Positions 1-11,901 of a DNA stretch of 64,000 nucleotides are shown one piece after another. Origin of the DNA: Oscheius tipulae (taxonomy: Eukaryota > Nematoda > Chromadorea > Rhabditida > Rhabditidae); NCBI GenBank assembly GCA_037178975.1, contig JASJZH010000004.1:7750001-7814000 (forward strand), in the 5' to 3' direction. Numbering within the stretch: position 1 is the first letter of the stretch; each line of letters opens with the position of its first letter. Under the pieces are notes generated by a model that saw only the letters and a list, made by a program, of their open reading frames with translations, did not search any database and was not told the DNA's origin. Both the position numbers and the translations under genes were made by a program.

Positions 1-803
1 ACGGAACATTGTATCCACTACTGCTGGTCAACTAGCTTCGGTATAAAGATTTGCAAACAGGAAACTGAAAAATGCTGGCAAACAGAATGAGACAGAAAAC
101 TGGCAGAGAAGTAGAGCCGAACCTGGAGAAACAGCCAGTCAAGGCCAATAGAATAACAAAAGGTTTTAGACAAGGGTTTCTGCTCGCTCCGTAGCTCCAA
201 AAAGATATGGTAACAGGCAAGTTAACCGAGTCCAAGCACACACGGACATGTGGAGATGGGAGAGAACAAGTTACATGCGTAAGAAGGCCCAATATGAAGA
301 AAAATGGATAAGCAATGCAGTAGCGAAAGGTGAACATTCTCCAAGGGCTACAGTTGTTACAAAGCTACAAGGGCTATCTTGTAAGAGCTAAAATGAACCC
401 ATAGCTCATCGTCAAAGTAGTATTTCAATCTTAAACATCATAATTCTTTTCTCGTAATACTGATGCTTCTCTGTGTCGATGACGGAATACGCACAAACAC
501 CTGGCAAGTGCAAACAAAGAAAAAGTCGGTGCGAAAGAGCACGGCTCTCCCCTCAATTTATACCTGTCTCATCCATCCAAACTATACTAGACTACGGACC
601 CTGTACTCTTAATTTCTAAAGATCCGCTCAGTTGTGGTGGAACACCAAATTGGGTACAAAGAACGCTCCTCCCCTCGCTTTTGCACTCGGGGCCCCGATA
701 GTCATCGCGCTTTTGACACCCCGCTGCCAGAGATAGCGTTTTGCTTTTTCCACCTGGTTGGTGTACAGCTGTTTCACTGCCATTTCTAGTCACTTATCCA
801 GCC
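1..803. other. Flank without a convincing gene
   Basis: I see no supportable gene here. A minus-strand frame from 337 to 32 begins with a hydrophobic stretch resembling a signal peptide but shows no family resemblance or splice support. Positions 560-800 precede the acyltransferase start and may hold its promoter and 5' UTR. Confidence 0.4.
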
Positions 804-3389
804 ATGGCACTTCTCGAGCCTCTCGATGTCCGAAATTTTGTGGCACACTTCTGGTACTACTTCGTCATGCTCTACTTAGCATTTATTGGTCTCGCTCTAC
901 CTCTAGTATTGGTAAGTACAAGTTTTAAAAAGAAAAAATTTAAGAATTTTTCACTATCTCTGCAATTATCTATTTTTTATGTTTCAGGACGTTCTTTTGC
1001 ACTAAATATAATAAACAGAATCTCTGAAAATGAGTGAATTACGTCAGGAAACCGAATTTTGTCCTGCCGCCTGCAGAATTATTACCAAGTTTTTAACGAA
1101 GGTATAATCAAAGGTTTATGACCAGAGTAAAAGTTCGGTTCTTGTGTTGCAAGTCCGGCCGACGTTCCTGATTTATTGGGTCGTTTCAGTGCCATTTGCC
1201 GGCGGTGAAGGGTTGGCCACAGACAGAGTGGACAAAGCCTGAAAAAATGACAGCTGGTTTGAGACTGGGCGGAGGGACAGTATGAGAGTAGTTTGATCAG
1301 ACAAGGGCAATCGAATTCACCAGATAGATCACATCAAATGTCAATTGAGTGTCATACCTGGTCATACAAAGTATATGTTCGAGATCTTTGTACTAGAATC
1401 AGACACACGGATGGTTGACTTGGAATCTTCTGCGGAAGACAATAGTTGATACAAGAAGAACTTAATTGTTCAGGCCTGGTACTCTCACTGGTATATCCTC
1501 CTGAGCTATTCCGTCTGGTACATCTATGATCTCAAGAATTGTTCGCGAGGATCTCATCCCTCTCCCCTGTTTCGCAGGTTTTTCAAATTTCCAGAAACTG
1601 AACCAGTTCTTTTTCAGACTCCCTTTCCACAAATGGTACGCCGACTACTTCCCGATGAAGTTGCACAAGACGGCAGATCTCGATCCAGCTCAAAACTATC
1701 TCCTTCCCTATCATCCTCATGGCATTTTTGCGATGGGTACCTACGCTCATTTTGCTCACTATTCTACTGGTTTCTCGGAAAAGGTTGACGATCTTTGAAT
1801 TGCTCTTAAGGATGTGTTTAGTTCCCTGGAATCGAGGTCAACGTGTGTACTCTCCTTATGAACTTTCTGGCTCCCTTGAGGAGAGAAATCATCATGCTCT
1901 ACGGTTACATCGACTGCTCTAAGGAAAGCATCCAGTACGCTCTGACACAGCAAGGAAAAGGTCGAGCGGTCGTTTTGGTAGTCGGAGGGGCTGACGAGGC
2001 TCTCGAAGCTCACCCAGGAAAGAGTGTTCTGACCTTGGCTAGACGACAAGGCTTTGTGAGGGAGGCTCTAAAAGCTGGAGCGCATCTGATACCTGTCTAC
2101 TCTTTCGGAGAAAATGACATTTATGAACAGGCAAGGTGTCTTTAGACGAAAGTGAAGTATTGTTTCAGTACCCGAATCCTCCTGGTTCTTTTGTCAGGAA
2201 TCTTCAGCTCTGGGCAAAGAAGAATCTGGGTCTTTCCTTCCCGGTCTTCTATGGACGAGGATACTTCCAGGTCGGTATTTCTTTCACCTTTCCATTTTTA
2301 AGACAAAATAGGAAAGGGTAAATTGTTTGAGCTGTTGTGTCATCTACCAATGGCTCTTGTCGTCTCCTGTCACCTTCTTCCAATCAAGTCAATTGGTTTC
2401 TACTACCTTCACAGAACTTTTGCAGCTCTTTTGTTTTTTTTTAAATTGGGCATAACCCCTCTTCAGAGAGATTGGTGGCTGGGGGTACTTTCAAACACAA
2501 ATCAAATAGAAAAAGCTTTTTTACTTTCTTCCTGTCTGTTCACTGATTTTCAAGTAGATACTGTTGGAAGCTGCCGGTCGTGCGTGTTGCGTGCTTTGCG
2601 AGTAGGGAAGAATGGAGAGAAAGAGATTGTCTATGGAAGTGATGCCCGAGGAACTAACCAGACTGGAAAAGGCGAATACGAAAACAGTACTTGGAAGAGG
2701 GGTTATGCCCAATTTTGCCCAGGCTTAGGTTGTCCGAGGAAGTAGTATTGGTGAGTAGAGAAATGTATCAGAAAGTATAGCGAAAGCGCTGCAAAAGTTC
2801 TGAGAAGATAGTAGAAACCACTTGACTTGATTGCTAGAAGGCGACAGGAGACGACAAGGGCCATTGGTAGATGACACGACAGCAGACGACGATGGTAGAA
2901 GCGGGAGTAGAGTTGTAGACTTTGAAGATGTTCACCAATCAATTCACTGAGGTTTCTGTTGCTCATCGGGACAAGTCCATCCCTTCATCGTAGTAGGAAA
3001 CTTTGTCTGATCAGCAGACCCTCACGATTTCTGTACATACACACTTCTGCTGTCAACTAGAGTTATCAATGATCTCGCGACGGATTTCTCAAACTACAAG
3101 ATAGAATCCGAAATTCAGACAGCACATTTCTTACCAAAAAGTGAACTATCCTCTCTTTTCGTAGAACTAGTACCATCACCATTTACAGCAATATCTCGGC
3201 CTAGTTCCCTTCCCCAAGGAAGTCAACACCGTCATTGGGAAGCCCATCCCGGTAGAGAAGACCGAAAACCCGACGAAAGAACAAGTGGACAAGCTTCACA
3301 CCCTTTACATCCAGGAACTGACAGCCTTGTTCGATGAGCACAAGACCCGGTTTGGAGTTCCAGAAGACCAGAAACTAGTGATACAGTAA
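804..3389 (+). CDS. DGAT2: Diacylglycerol acyltransferase 2 (DGAT2) family enzyme
   Basis: This ER membrane enzyme is expected to transfer an acyl group from acyl-CoA to diacylglycerol, the last step of triacylglycerol synthesis. Six exons are read: 804-911, 1474-1577, 1618-1783, 1822-2130, 2169-2270 and 3189-3389. The N-terminal exon encodes hydrophobic membrane segments. Exon 3 carries the family signature YHPHG ([14 protein letters not shown]), exon 4 carries VVGGADEAL and the YSFGEND motif, and exon 5 carries FYGRGYFQ. Exon 6 ends in a tail like other DGAT2 proteins. The ATG at 804 has a good context (gccATGg). Introns are 37-40 nt except the first (562 nt) and last (918 nt). Intron 4 starts with GC, not GT. 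It could equally be a monoacylglycerol acyltransferase (MOGAT), which belongs to the same family. Confidence 0.9.
2331..2885. repeat. Fold-back inverted repeat in last DGAT2 intron
   Basis: Two arms of about 105 bp (about 2331-2434 and the reverse complement of about 2782-2885) match at roughly nine bases in ten, separated by about 350 bp. The arms begin GCTGT(T/C)GTGTCATCTACC. This explains most of the unusual 918-nt length of the intron. The structure fits a MITE or fold-back element, or an inverted duplication. No transposase frame lies in the loop and no target-site duplication was identified. Confidence 0.7.
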
Positions 3390-3889
3390 TCTTCCTTTCA
3401 GTTGTTGTTTAATCTGATCTCTCCCATGATAAATCTGTGTTTCCTCACTAACGTTTTCTCATTTTATTATTAACTTCGTCGGCCCCGAGCGCCTGATCAG
3501 CTCCTACAATTCTCACACGGCTACCAAGGAAACGCGGAATGTAATTTCTTCGCCAGCTGGTTGGCATGAGAGCCAGACTTTGATGTCGCTAATCACAACC
3601 TTTTTATTTTTCAGTTTAAAGGTTGAAAAAGGTTCTGATGGACAGTTGTTAATAGCAAGACGCTCCGACTAGAGAGGAGCTGGCATACTGTAGTTTCGAA
3701 GAAGATCTCACTCTGAAAAGAGTCTAAGCCTTCATTCTTTTGCTCTGTTCCTTGGCATGAACCACATTTACTACCTCATTCCCAGTCAAAAAACACCAGT
3801 ATAGTCATCCATTCAAAAAACGGCTGTAGCAATTATCCTCAGACTCTGTCCCCAATTCTCTTGACTAGCTGTTATTCCAAACAAACACC

Positions 3890-6800
3890 ATGTCAGAAGG
3901 TGGTCAGCCTCGGCGGCCCAAGAAGAAGAACAAAATGGGTAGTGCACACTCGTCGGAACAAAAGACCATGGGAATTGGTCGTCTCCGGGAGGACAGGAAG
4001 ATCTACAAGATGGTCGATATTCATGGAGGAGGAGAGCTGGTCCCGTGGCTGAGGTGAGTTGAAGTTTCGGTTATATAGAGTTATGGTCTGACTACGGTTT
4101 GATAATGATAACTTTGGTGTCAGGAACTTTAGAACTCTGCTAGGTCGAAAATTTTGGGTTTCTGGAAGCCGGGTGCAGAAAGGCTAGATCAGTAAGACAT
4201 CTTCTGAATCCATTAGACTTTAATGGGATTCGTAATGGGTTGGTAACTAAGTCTTTCCGCTTTTTATTAACATGTCCTTTGCCTTGTTCATGACAACGGC
4301 CGAGCTATTGGTTATAGCACCTCGTGTTGCTCACTCAGTCCTCTACCACCACCATATAAGACACCACCTCTCTTGTTCTTACCATCTGCGACATGTCATG
4401 TTAAATGAGTTCCTCAAAGGTACGAATGGAGTCCAAATGGCGGCTAATTTCAACGATTTTTATGACCAAGGGACGACGTCTACGAGGGTATACCAGTTGT
4501 GCTTCCATAGCTTTCGGTCTGGGGACAAAGCGTCGAAGATGAGCCAAGGTCAGGTCGACCAGCAAGTTTCGATGAATCGAAGCTGCTGCAGCTTGTGAAC
4601 GAGAACAATCGGCAGACTGTCCGTGAACTAGCAGAGGCATTGTCTGTCAGTCACGTCGCAGTGGAACATCATTTGAAGCACTTGGGATTTACGAAGAAAC
4701 TGGGCACATGGTTGCCGCATGACCTCAGTGACGCCGGTGGCAGCGCATGTCCGTCGTTCTCTCCTGTCCATGTATGAGAGGAAATCCTTTTTACCACGCC
4801 TGGTGACGGGGGATGAGAAGGTAACATACGTAAAGCGTCGGGCAGATACCAAGTCCAGATGTGAAACCCGACACCCATCAAAAGATTACGCTCTGTGTTC
4901 TCTGGGATAACGAAGGAGTGGTGCACTGGGAACTGCTGGATGCTGGAACTACATTTACGCCATATACAGACAGCAACTTGAAATGGTTGCCGTTGCACTT
5001 TGTCAGAAACGGCCGCTGAAGTCGAAAGTCATTCTGCAGATGGACAACGCGCGCCCCCATGCTGCAAAACTCGCTCGCTCCATGATCCACGTCCTGGATT
5101 GGGAGATTCTATCCCATCCTCCTTATAGCCCGGACCTTGCCCCTTCCGACTATTATCTGTTCCGGACTCTCAACAACAAGATTGGAGGGCAACAGTTTGA
5201 TTCCGACGGCACACTCAAAATCTGGTTGACAAACTTCTTCGCGTCGAAACCTAAGGTATTCTACGAGCGTGGCATTCTTACGCTAACCGTGAAATGGGCA
5301 CACGTGGTACGTCATAATGGTGATTACAACGAATGAAAAAGTTGTTTGGAAGTTAATAAGTTTTTGCAGTTGAAAAAGCGAAAAGACTTAGTTACCAGCT
5401 CAATAGCTTTCGTACAGTCATCGAGGATGAGCTAAGGATCTGACAGCATCAAGGATTCAAAGCCGAATCAGGCAATAGGTGATTATTGTGATGGAGCCTG
5501 ATTGCTATCAAGCGATCGTCTAGAGTTTATTTCGCCCAGACAACAATGTCGTCCAACCAAATGGGACATAAAGAACAACACATCCGTTTTAAAGATACGC
5601 CATGAAGAGCGGGGACAACTCTATCCTCGACTCATATATTGACACGAAGATCCGCGAGTTCATGTACAATGGCGGGAAGGGAAAAGTTTGCACGATTACC
5701 GAGCTTGTAAAGATGCGGAACAAGGTACATATTCTCCATCATTAGCCTAACAAAATTCAGGAACGAAACGAGCGTCTGAGTGCCTTCTCCCGAAAGAAGG
5801 GTAAGGGAAAGAGTGGCCCCAACGTACTGGACGAATTCAATCAGGAGGGAGAAAATGTGGGAGATCTGAAGAAAGGTAAGTTGTCATTTGTATATTGAGT
5901 ATACTTCGGCAGGTAGCCCTGTTCATTCAAACGGGTTTTTGCGCGCTTTTTCTTTTCGGCAGATTTTGAACTTTTTTCACGATTTTGATATTTCCCGCTG
6001 TTCTTTATCATTTTCTGCTGAAATCTAACGTTTTCTCCTCTTTAAAATAATGTTTCGAGGCAAAATAGAGAAAGCACCAAAAAGGTATACAGATTAACGT
6101 GAAAGACGTCGTAAATAAGGACTTTATTTTGAGGCAGGTAAAAAATATAATAGCTTTTTTCTTCGTTCGATCAACTTAAAGGACGGCTAAAAAAGAACAG
6201 AAAGTTCTGGAAAACGAGAAAGAGATCGCCTTTGACCTACAAGAAGACAGCCAGCCACAACCTCTCCGTAACTCAATTCATCGATCGGAAAATGGCCCAA
6301 AAGGATCCTTCGCTGTTTGAACTCTACGAAGAAATGAAGACTCCCGAGCTGCTCGCTGCTTATCTACGACAATACAACCTGCTGCCGGCGGAATCTCAAT
6401 CTCAGGGAGTCAGTCGTAATGGAAACGCCCATCTCGCAAGACCAAGTCCTCCAACGTCAACAAGCCTCAGTGCAGCAGAAAGATAATGGAAGTCATGCGC
6501 AAAGGCACGCCCTACTACCGATGCCGTCGATTGAACGCCAGTGGCGACGGTCGCCACGTCTCCTCGGACCCGTCCATCCACCTTCTGGAGCCCATCGCCA
6601 GATACCATGTCGTCTGATTTCTTTTGTTCCGATTATTGTTATGGTTGACACTTCACTTGAAACTAAAACCATTGTTGATACATGAAGCTGACCCGTTAAC
6701 TGCGATCTTATGGTAAGAGCTAAAGTTGTCGTGAGGACTACTACCGGTGAGGTGCCGTTGCGCGAAATGCCGTTTAAATGAAAGGGGTCGCCTGCCGAAG

Positions 6801-9800
6801 TATTATTGTATGTTGAACATCAATTTCAGCTCTGAAACTGCTGGACGGCGGAGGAAAAGGAGGCAAGACTGAGTCCAAGTACCGAGACATTGTCTGGAAG
6901 CTGGATGAGCGAGGCTCCATGGGAGAGACCATCATCGGAGTCTGTCTCCTCCAGTCAACTGACATCCATAACCAGCTGGCTATGAGGGTTCTGGACGCCT
7001 ATCCCAAACTCCTCAACGATATCAATGTGTCCGAAGACTACTATGGACTTACACCTCTGCATCAAGCCATCATCAACCAGGATCCAGCGATGGTCTTCAC
7101 TCTTCTGAAGAGAGGTGCAGATGTTAATATCCGATGCTACGGAGCCTTCTTCTGCGCAGAGGACCAGAAGTCTGGAAGGACGGACTCGTTGGAACATGAG
7201 TTTGTGGAACTGCCGACGAAGACTAACTATACTGGGTAGGTGAAGGTGCAGACGGTAGAGAAATTCATTTACGAAATATCTATAACGCCTAAGCGCCCAC
7301 TGTCATCTGAACATGCCCTGAATTTCCTGAATCCCCCATGTCTTTCAGAAACATGTACTTCGGAGAGTATCCTCTCTCCTTCGCAGCTTGCATGGATCAG
7401 CCGGATTGTTACCGTCTCCTATTGGCCAAGAAGGCTAACTCAAACGCCCAAGATACCAACGGAAACACTGTCCTGCACATGTGTGTCATCCACGAGAATA
7501 CGGTAGTTTCTTTACTCGGCACAGTATCCTTCCCGCTTGCAGAGAATGTTCAAGATTGCCCTCGAGAATGGAGCCAATCTGAAGATCATGAACAAGCAGA
7601 ACCTTACCCCACTGACCCTTTCGGCCAAGATGGGGAACAAGAAGATGTTCGATTTCATTCTGGAGATAGAAGGAACGAAAGTCTGGATGTATGGAGACGC
7701 TTCCTCGACGGCTTACCCTTTGGCCAAGATAGACTCGATTGATGAGAAAACGGGAGAGCTCAATGAGAACAGCGCCCTTTCTCTCGCTGTTTATGGTGTA
7801 AGTCTACGTTTTTATTGGTGGCTTGGTGGAAACAAGGTAGATTTTCGGTATCCTCGGAAACAGGTGCAATAGTGTCTTTTCATTGAGGGCGCATGGGAGA
7901 AACCAGAAACAACACACTGAACGGATGACTAATTATGGAGACGCTTCTTCGACGGATTACAGAATGACTCGGTCAATTTCACGTTAGGACGTAGCATCTT
8001 CAGCCCAAACTACTAAACTCCTATTCCAGGAAACCTCCCAGCACTTGGATCTCCTCGACGGCCTCCTGGACAAGCTCGTCGAAGAAAAATGGAATGCCTA
8101 CGGGAAGAAGCGGTGGGTCTTCCTCATTCTCAATACTCCTCCATCCAGAATCCTCATCTCGCTCGTTGGCTACGTTCTCTACTGGCTCATGGTCATCATG
8201 GCCTTCTGGCTGCGTCCCATCGGATGGTCGACCGAATCCTTCACCCAGGGACTGATCACCCGGGCTGGAAAGACTGTCGATCCGGATAACGTGTACTGTA
8301 CCGACCCTCATACTGGCCAAAAGACTCATTGTGCTATTGCGACCGCTGCGACGGAAAGTTCTCACGGGGCCGAGCCTGCTAAGATATCAATTCTGATGCA
8401 CATAGGGAACAAGACTGACGAGTACTGGAGTGAGTTTTGGGAACCTCCCCCACACACAAAAAAACCATGTTTAGGTGCCTCGATGGACCAGTGTCACCTC
8501 ATGGACTGGTTCAATCCCGAGCTCAGTATCAGCAATGGACCTGTAAGTTTATTTCTGAGCTTTAAAACTAAAATTTAGGTCCGTCTGGCTCTGGAAGTGG
8601 CTATCATCATCAGTGTCATCGTCCAGGTCTTCTTGGACGTCCAAGACGTTCGAATGATCGGCTGGAAGAAGTGGAGAAAGATTGTCTCTGCCTTCCCAGC
8701 TAAGATTGCCTACAAGCTGTCCTTCTTCTTCATCTTTCTGATGATCCCGCTAAGAGTAAGCTGCAAACTCGATCCGACTTTCCTCATGATCGACAACATG
8801 ATCGCCATTATCACTGTTCTTCTGACTACGATTCACTTCCTGTTCTACTGTCGGTGGGTTTTGGAGGGACAGAGAACGGAAGAAACGGGGAGAACTACTC
8901 GCTAGGGAGATCACAGTGGAACTGCCCACACGTCCAGTTTTCGAACCTGTGTAATAGCTCTAAAATTTACTGAAGAGCTCCTAGAACATCATTATTTCCC
9001 ATTTCAGAGCCCTCTCCTTTGTCGGACCCTTCGTGTTGATGATCTATACCATCATCTCGACCGACATTGCTCGTTTCCTCCTGATTTACGGCATCTTCCT
9101 CGTCGGATTCTCCCAGGCCTTCTATCTCGTCTTCCTCACCTGTGAGAGAGACGCCAACCCGTTCGAGGAGCTCAAACATGCGCCGGCTAATCAAAGTGTC
9201 TTCGAGACGTTTCAAAAAGATGAGAAGTACAGACAGTTTTGGGGCCAGTACGACGAGAAACGGCTTGATATGGTGACTTTCTTGTATTTTGATCGAAAGG
9301 TGATTTCAGGCCATAAAGTTCGAAAATCTGATCAAGAATCCTATCGAGGCCTTCATTCGGACGTTTATTATGACCATTGGCGAGTTCACCATGCTCTATC
9401 GTAATCTGGCCTCGTGTCCGGCCAATGTGATGATTTGGGTTGGAAAGGTGGATTCAAATCATTAAAAAGATCAAAAAATTTCTTCCAGTTCCTGTTCCTG
9501 ACCTTCGAAATGTGTGTCTCCATCCTACAGTTCAACTTGTTGATCGCTATGATGACCCGGACCTATGAGACCATCTTCAGGACGAAAAAAGAGTACAAGA
9601 GACAGGTAGGGTAGGAAATAGTGGATTATAAACAGGAAAGATCACGAAAACTGCCCTCGTGGCCTAAGAAAATTGAACAAGAGAGCAACAGGGTGTTTTT
9701 GTGCAGGCTGGAGACGAAAAATGTGTAACTGAAGAAGAAATGAGCAAACCAAGGAATCTAGGCAGGAAAATCAATGCAAGTGGAACCAGAACTAACTCCC

Positions 9801-10385
9801 GAGGAATTCAGGATCAAACAATGCAAAAGGGCAAAGCAGGGGCTCAAAACAGGCATGGAACTTCAGTTTGCACGAAGAATTCCCCTCTAGAAAGCGTATC
9901 TCGAGAATTTGTAGTGAAATAGAAATTTGACGGATAAAAACAAGCAAAGGGACTAAGGGAAGGTCTTTGTATCAATAATATGTGGAATGGAACCAGGGAA
10001 ACCAAATTCCTACGATCAAGTTCCAGTTTGCCAGAGTGATTCTAATGCTGGAAGTGTCCCTGTCCCCAAAGGATCGCCACATGTACCTACTGCGCTATTC
10101 TCGCCCAACTGGAACGAACAAGAAGGCAAGAAGTTTGGTTGTAAACAAAAAGACTTCCGATTCGGTGAGCAATCATGTACCAGAGAAGTAAACCCCCCAT
10201 TTTAGGCAGACAAGTCGGACGAAGACATCAAGAATGCCCAGCGGGAGAAGGAAGCTAAACAGGCAGAGGAACGTCGCCAGCTGATCAAGAGAAAGCTGAA
10301 GGATTTAGAGCAGAGGGAGAACCGTCCGCTCACGCAGCATGGAAGAACGCCAAGGCCTCTGACCCAGGCTATGCCCCGACAATAA
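3890..10385 (+). CDS. TRPV-type cation channel (osm-9/ocr class)
   Basis: This is a vanilloid-type TRP channel, expected in sensory cilia or neurons as a tetrameric cation channel. Fourteen exons are read: 3890-4053, 5595-5724, 5761-5875, 6830-7235, 7349-7502, 7543-7797, 8030-8429, 8475-8542, 8579-8853, 9008-9272, 9310-9447, 9489-9605, 10027-10164 and 10206-10385. The N-terminal half has ankyrin repeats ([38 protein letters not shown]). Six membrane segments follow from exon 7 on. The pore region is in exon 11 ([15 protein letters not shown]) and S6 in exon 12, ending in [12 protein letters not shown], a TRP hallmark. The tail is basic and Gln/Arg-rich. Intron 1 holds a mariner copy and intron 3 a small gene. 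The stop codon overlaps the poly(A) signal AATAAA at 10381-10386. Whether it is OSM-9 or an OCR paralogue cannot be settled by eye. Confidence 0.92.
4235..5403 (+). mobile_element. Mariner transposon, decayed, in TRPV intron 1
   Basis: This 1.17-kb element has terminal inverted repeats of about 30 bp (GGTAACTAAGTCTTTYCGCT) and is flanked by TA dinucleotides at 4233-4234 and 5404-5405, the mariner/Tc1 target duplication. Transposase pieces appear in three frames between about 4401 and 5336: an N-terminal helix-turn-helix part ([18 protein letters not shown]), the first catalytic block (VTGDEK), and a C-terminal block from 4983 with MDNARPH and [13 protein letters not shown]. Frame breaks near 4560 and 4750-4900 mean it cannot encode an active enzyme. 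It shares its layout with the copy at 26040-27220. Confidence 0.93.
6182..6617 (+). CDS. Uncharacterised small gene nested in TRPV intron 3
   Basis: A strongly coding-looking frame lies inside the third intron of the channel gene, on the same strand. A first part from about 6182 contains [20 protein letters not shown] and continues with an acidic, Leu-rich helix. An intron of only 32 nt (6409-6440) appears to lead into a basic, cysteine-containing C-terminal part ([18 protein letters not shown]) that ends at 6615-6617. The 5' end is unresolved: an ATG at 6050 sits in a frame that does not join cleanly. Lys/Arg-rich ends suggest a nuclear or RNA-associated protein, but I do not recognise the family. 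It could also be an alternatively used channel exon, although the frames do not join. Confidence 0.45.
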
Positions 10386-10504
10386 AACGAGCCGGTGAAT
10401 AAAGAATGTTGACAAAAAAGCAGGACCAACCTTATAAACAATGGTTTATTCTCAGTTCGAATATAACAATAACGAATCAGAGCTTTTAACCGCACAACAA
10501 CGAT

Positions 10505-11150
10505 TTAAAACTTGGAGAATCCCTTCTTGGTGGAGTTACCCTTGCTGACCTTCAAGACGTTGAAGCGGACAGTCTTGGACAGGGGCCTGCACTCTCCGAT
10601 CGTGACGAGGTCTCCAGCGGTGATATCTCTGTAAATAAAAGTTGGTAAAGTGTGCGTAAAGAGACAAAACAACTATCAGAGCAGTCGAATAGCTCTTGAA
10701 AAGGTAGAGGGACAGACCTGAAAGCAGGAGAGCAGTGAGCCGGCACGTTCTTGTGTCTCTTCTCAAAACGGCGGTACTTCTTGATGTAGTGAAGGTAGTC
10801 ACGTCTGACGACAATGGTCCTGGCCATCTTGGTCTTCAGGACGACTCCGGTGAGGACATTTCCGCGAATGGAGACATCTCCGGTGAAGGGGCACTTCTTG
10901 TCGATGTAGGTGCCCTCGATAGCCTAAAACGTAACATTGGACAAAGTTTGAGCGGATGGAAATATGTAGTTCTTTCATGCTGGAAAGATAGAGTGAAAAA
11001 AGGGAGAAAACTCACGTCGCGGGGAGCCTTGAATCCAAGTCCAACGTTCTTGGTGTAGCGAGGTGTCTTCTTATTGCCGGCAAGGATGCGGGCTTTGCTG
11101 TTAAGGTTGATGGTTGGCTGCTTCAGGAATGTCCTATCGTTATCCGCCAT
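10505..11150 (-). CDS. rps-11: Small-subunit ribosomal protein S11 (uS17 family)
   Basis: This is a component of the cytosolic 40S ribosomal subunit that binds 18S rRNA. Three exons are read on the minus strand: 11150-11016, 10923-10718 and 10630-10505. The protein is close to the metazoan S11 throughout: an N-terminal block with GLGFKAPRD, the core [35 protein letters not shown], and the uS17 signature [17 protein letters not shown], ending in FSKF. About 155 residues matches the usual length. A pyrimidine-rich acceptor (TTTTCCAG) lies 16 nt before the ATG, as expected for trans-splicing. An AATAAA signal is at 10445-10450 (complement). The gene converges on the TRPV channel, with 119 nt between the stops. 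Confidence 0.98.
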
Positions 11151-11159
11151 CTTGACTTC

Positions 11160-11691
11160 CCAGGTTCTGGAAAAGATAAATTAAAAAAATGCGGATAAAT
11201 AACAGAAATTGAAGGCGAAGTAATCGATTATAACGTGTAGAAAATAAAATAAAACAGTTTAGAACTCTTTAGAGAAAGTGCGAACAAGATAATAGAAGAG
11301 TAAAGGCAAAACGAGTCGGTGAAAACTTGGTTGAGGAAGCATTTCGGCTTAATTTTATGTGAAAAACATCAAAAGAGGTAGGAAAAAGGTTTTGCAAGTA
11401 TTTTAGAAAGGGAACTGACGAGAAATAAAGAAAAATTTTAGGACAGCTCATTTGGAAGGTTTCAGGATGTTGTTACCGACCATATTTTATGTTAATAAAA
11501 GCAAAAAGAGGTATTTTTAACCAGTAGTCGTTGCTAAAGAAAAACAAACGTGAAAAGTGAAGGAAAAAGGGAAATCGAGGAAAGAAAGAATTTGGGAAGC
11601 GTCAATTGCAGCGACGGCGGTTACGGTAGCCGAAATTGATCCGCAGGATTTTCGTGACGAGACCCGCGGCTCCCATTTTTGCACGGCCACC
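11160..11691. other. Intergenic DNA upstream of rps-11
   Basis: No gene is supported. This AT-rich stretch lies between the rps-11 start and the left end of the transposon and should include the rps-11 promoter. Confidence 0.4.
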
Positions 11692-11901
11692 ACGGCGTTT
11701 TACGCCCATGCAAAAAGCGTCGCCACTTTTTCTCGCGCCAATTTCTTATTTCGAGGGCGGGAATTCAAAATTAGATCTCTTTTATTTCGTCAGCCACATA
11801 CTTTCCCACCTATTATTCTTTTTCCTTTTTCACAATTTTAGGCTAGATGTGAATAGTTCTGTCTGACAGGAGGCGTGATAAATTTGGAAGCTATCTCCGT
11901 C

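Noticed and set aside
32-337. Minus-strand 101-codon frame with a signal-peptide-like start
   Set aside because: No family resemblance, no splice or poly(A) support; hydrophobic runs of this kind arise from T-rich DNA.
7338-7742. Long alternative frames overlapping TRPV exons 5-6
   Set aside because: Shadow frames of the ankyrin-repeat coding exons.
9701-9922. Open frame of 73 codons in TRPV intron 12
   Set aside because: No homology, and the channel frame resumes cleanly at 10027, so it is intron.
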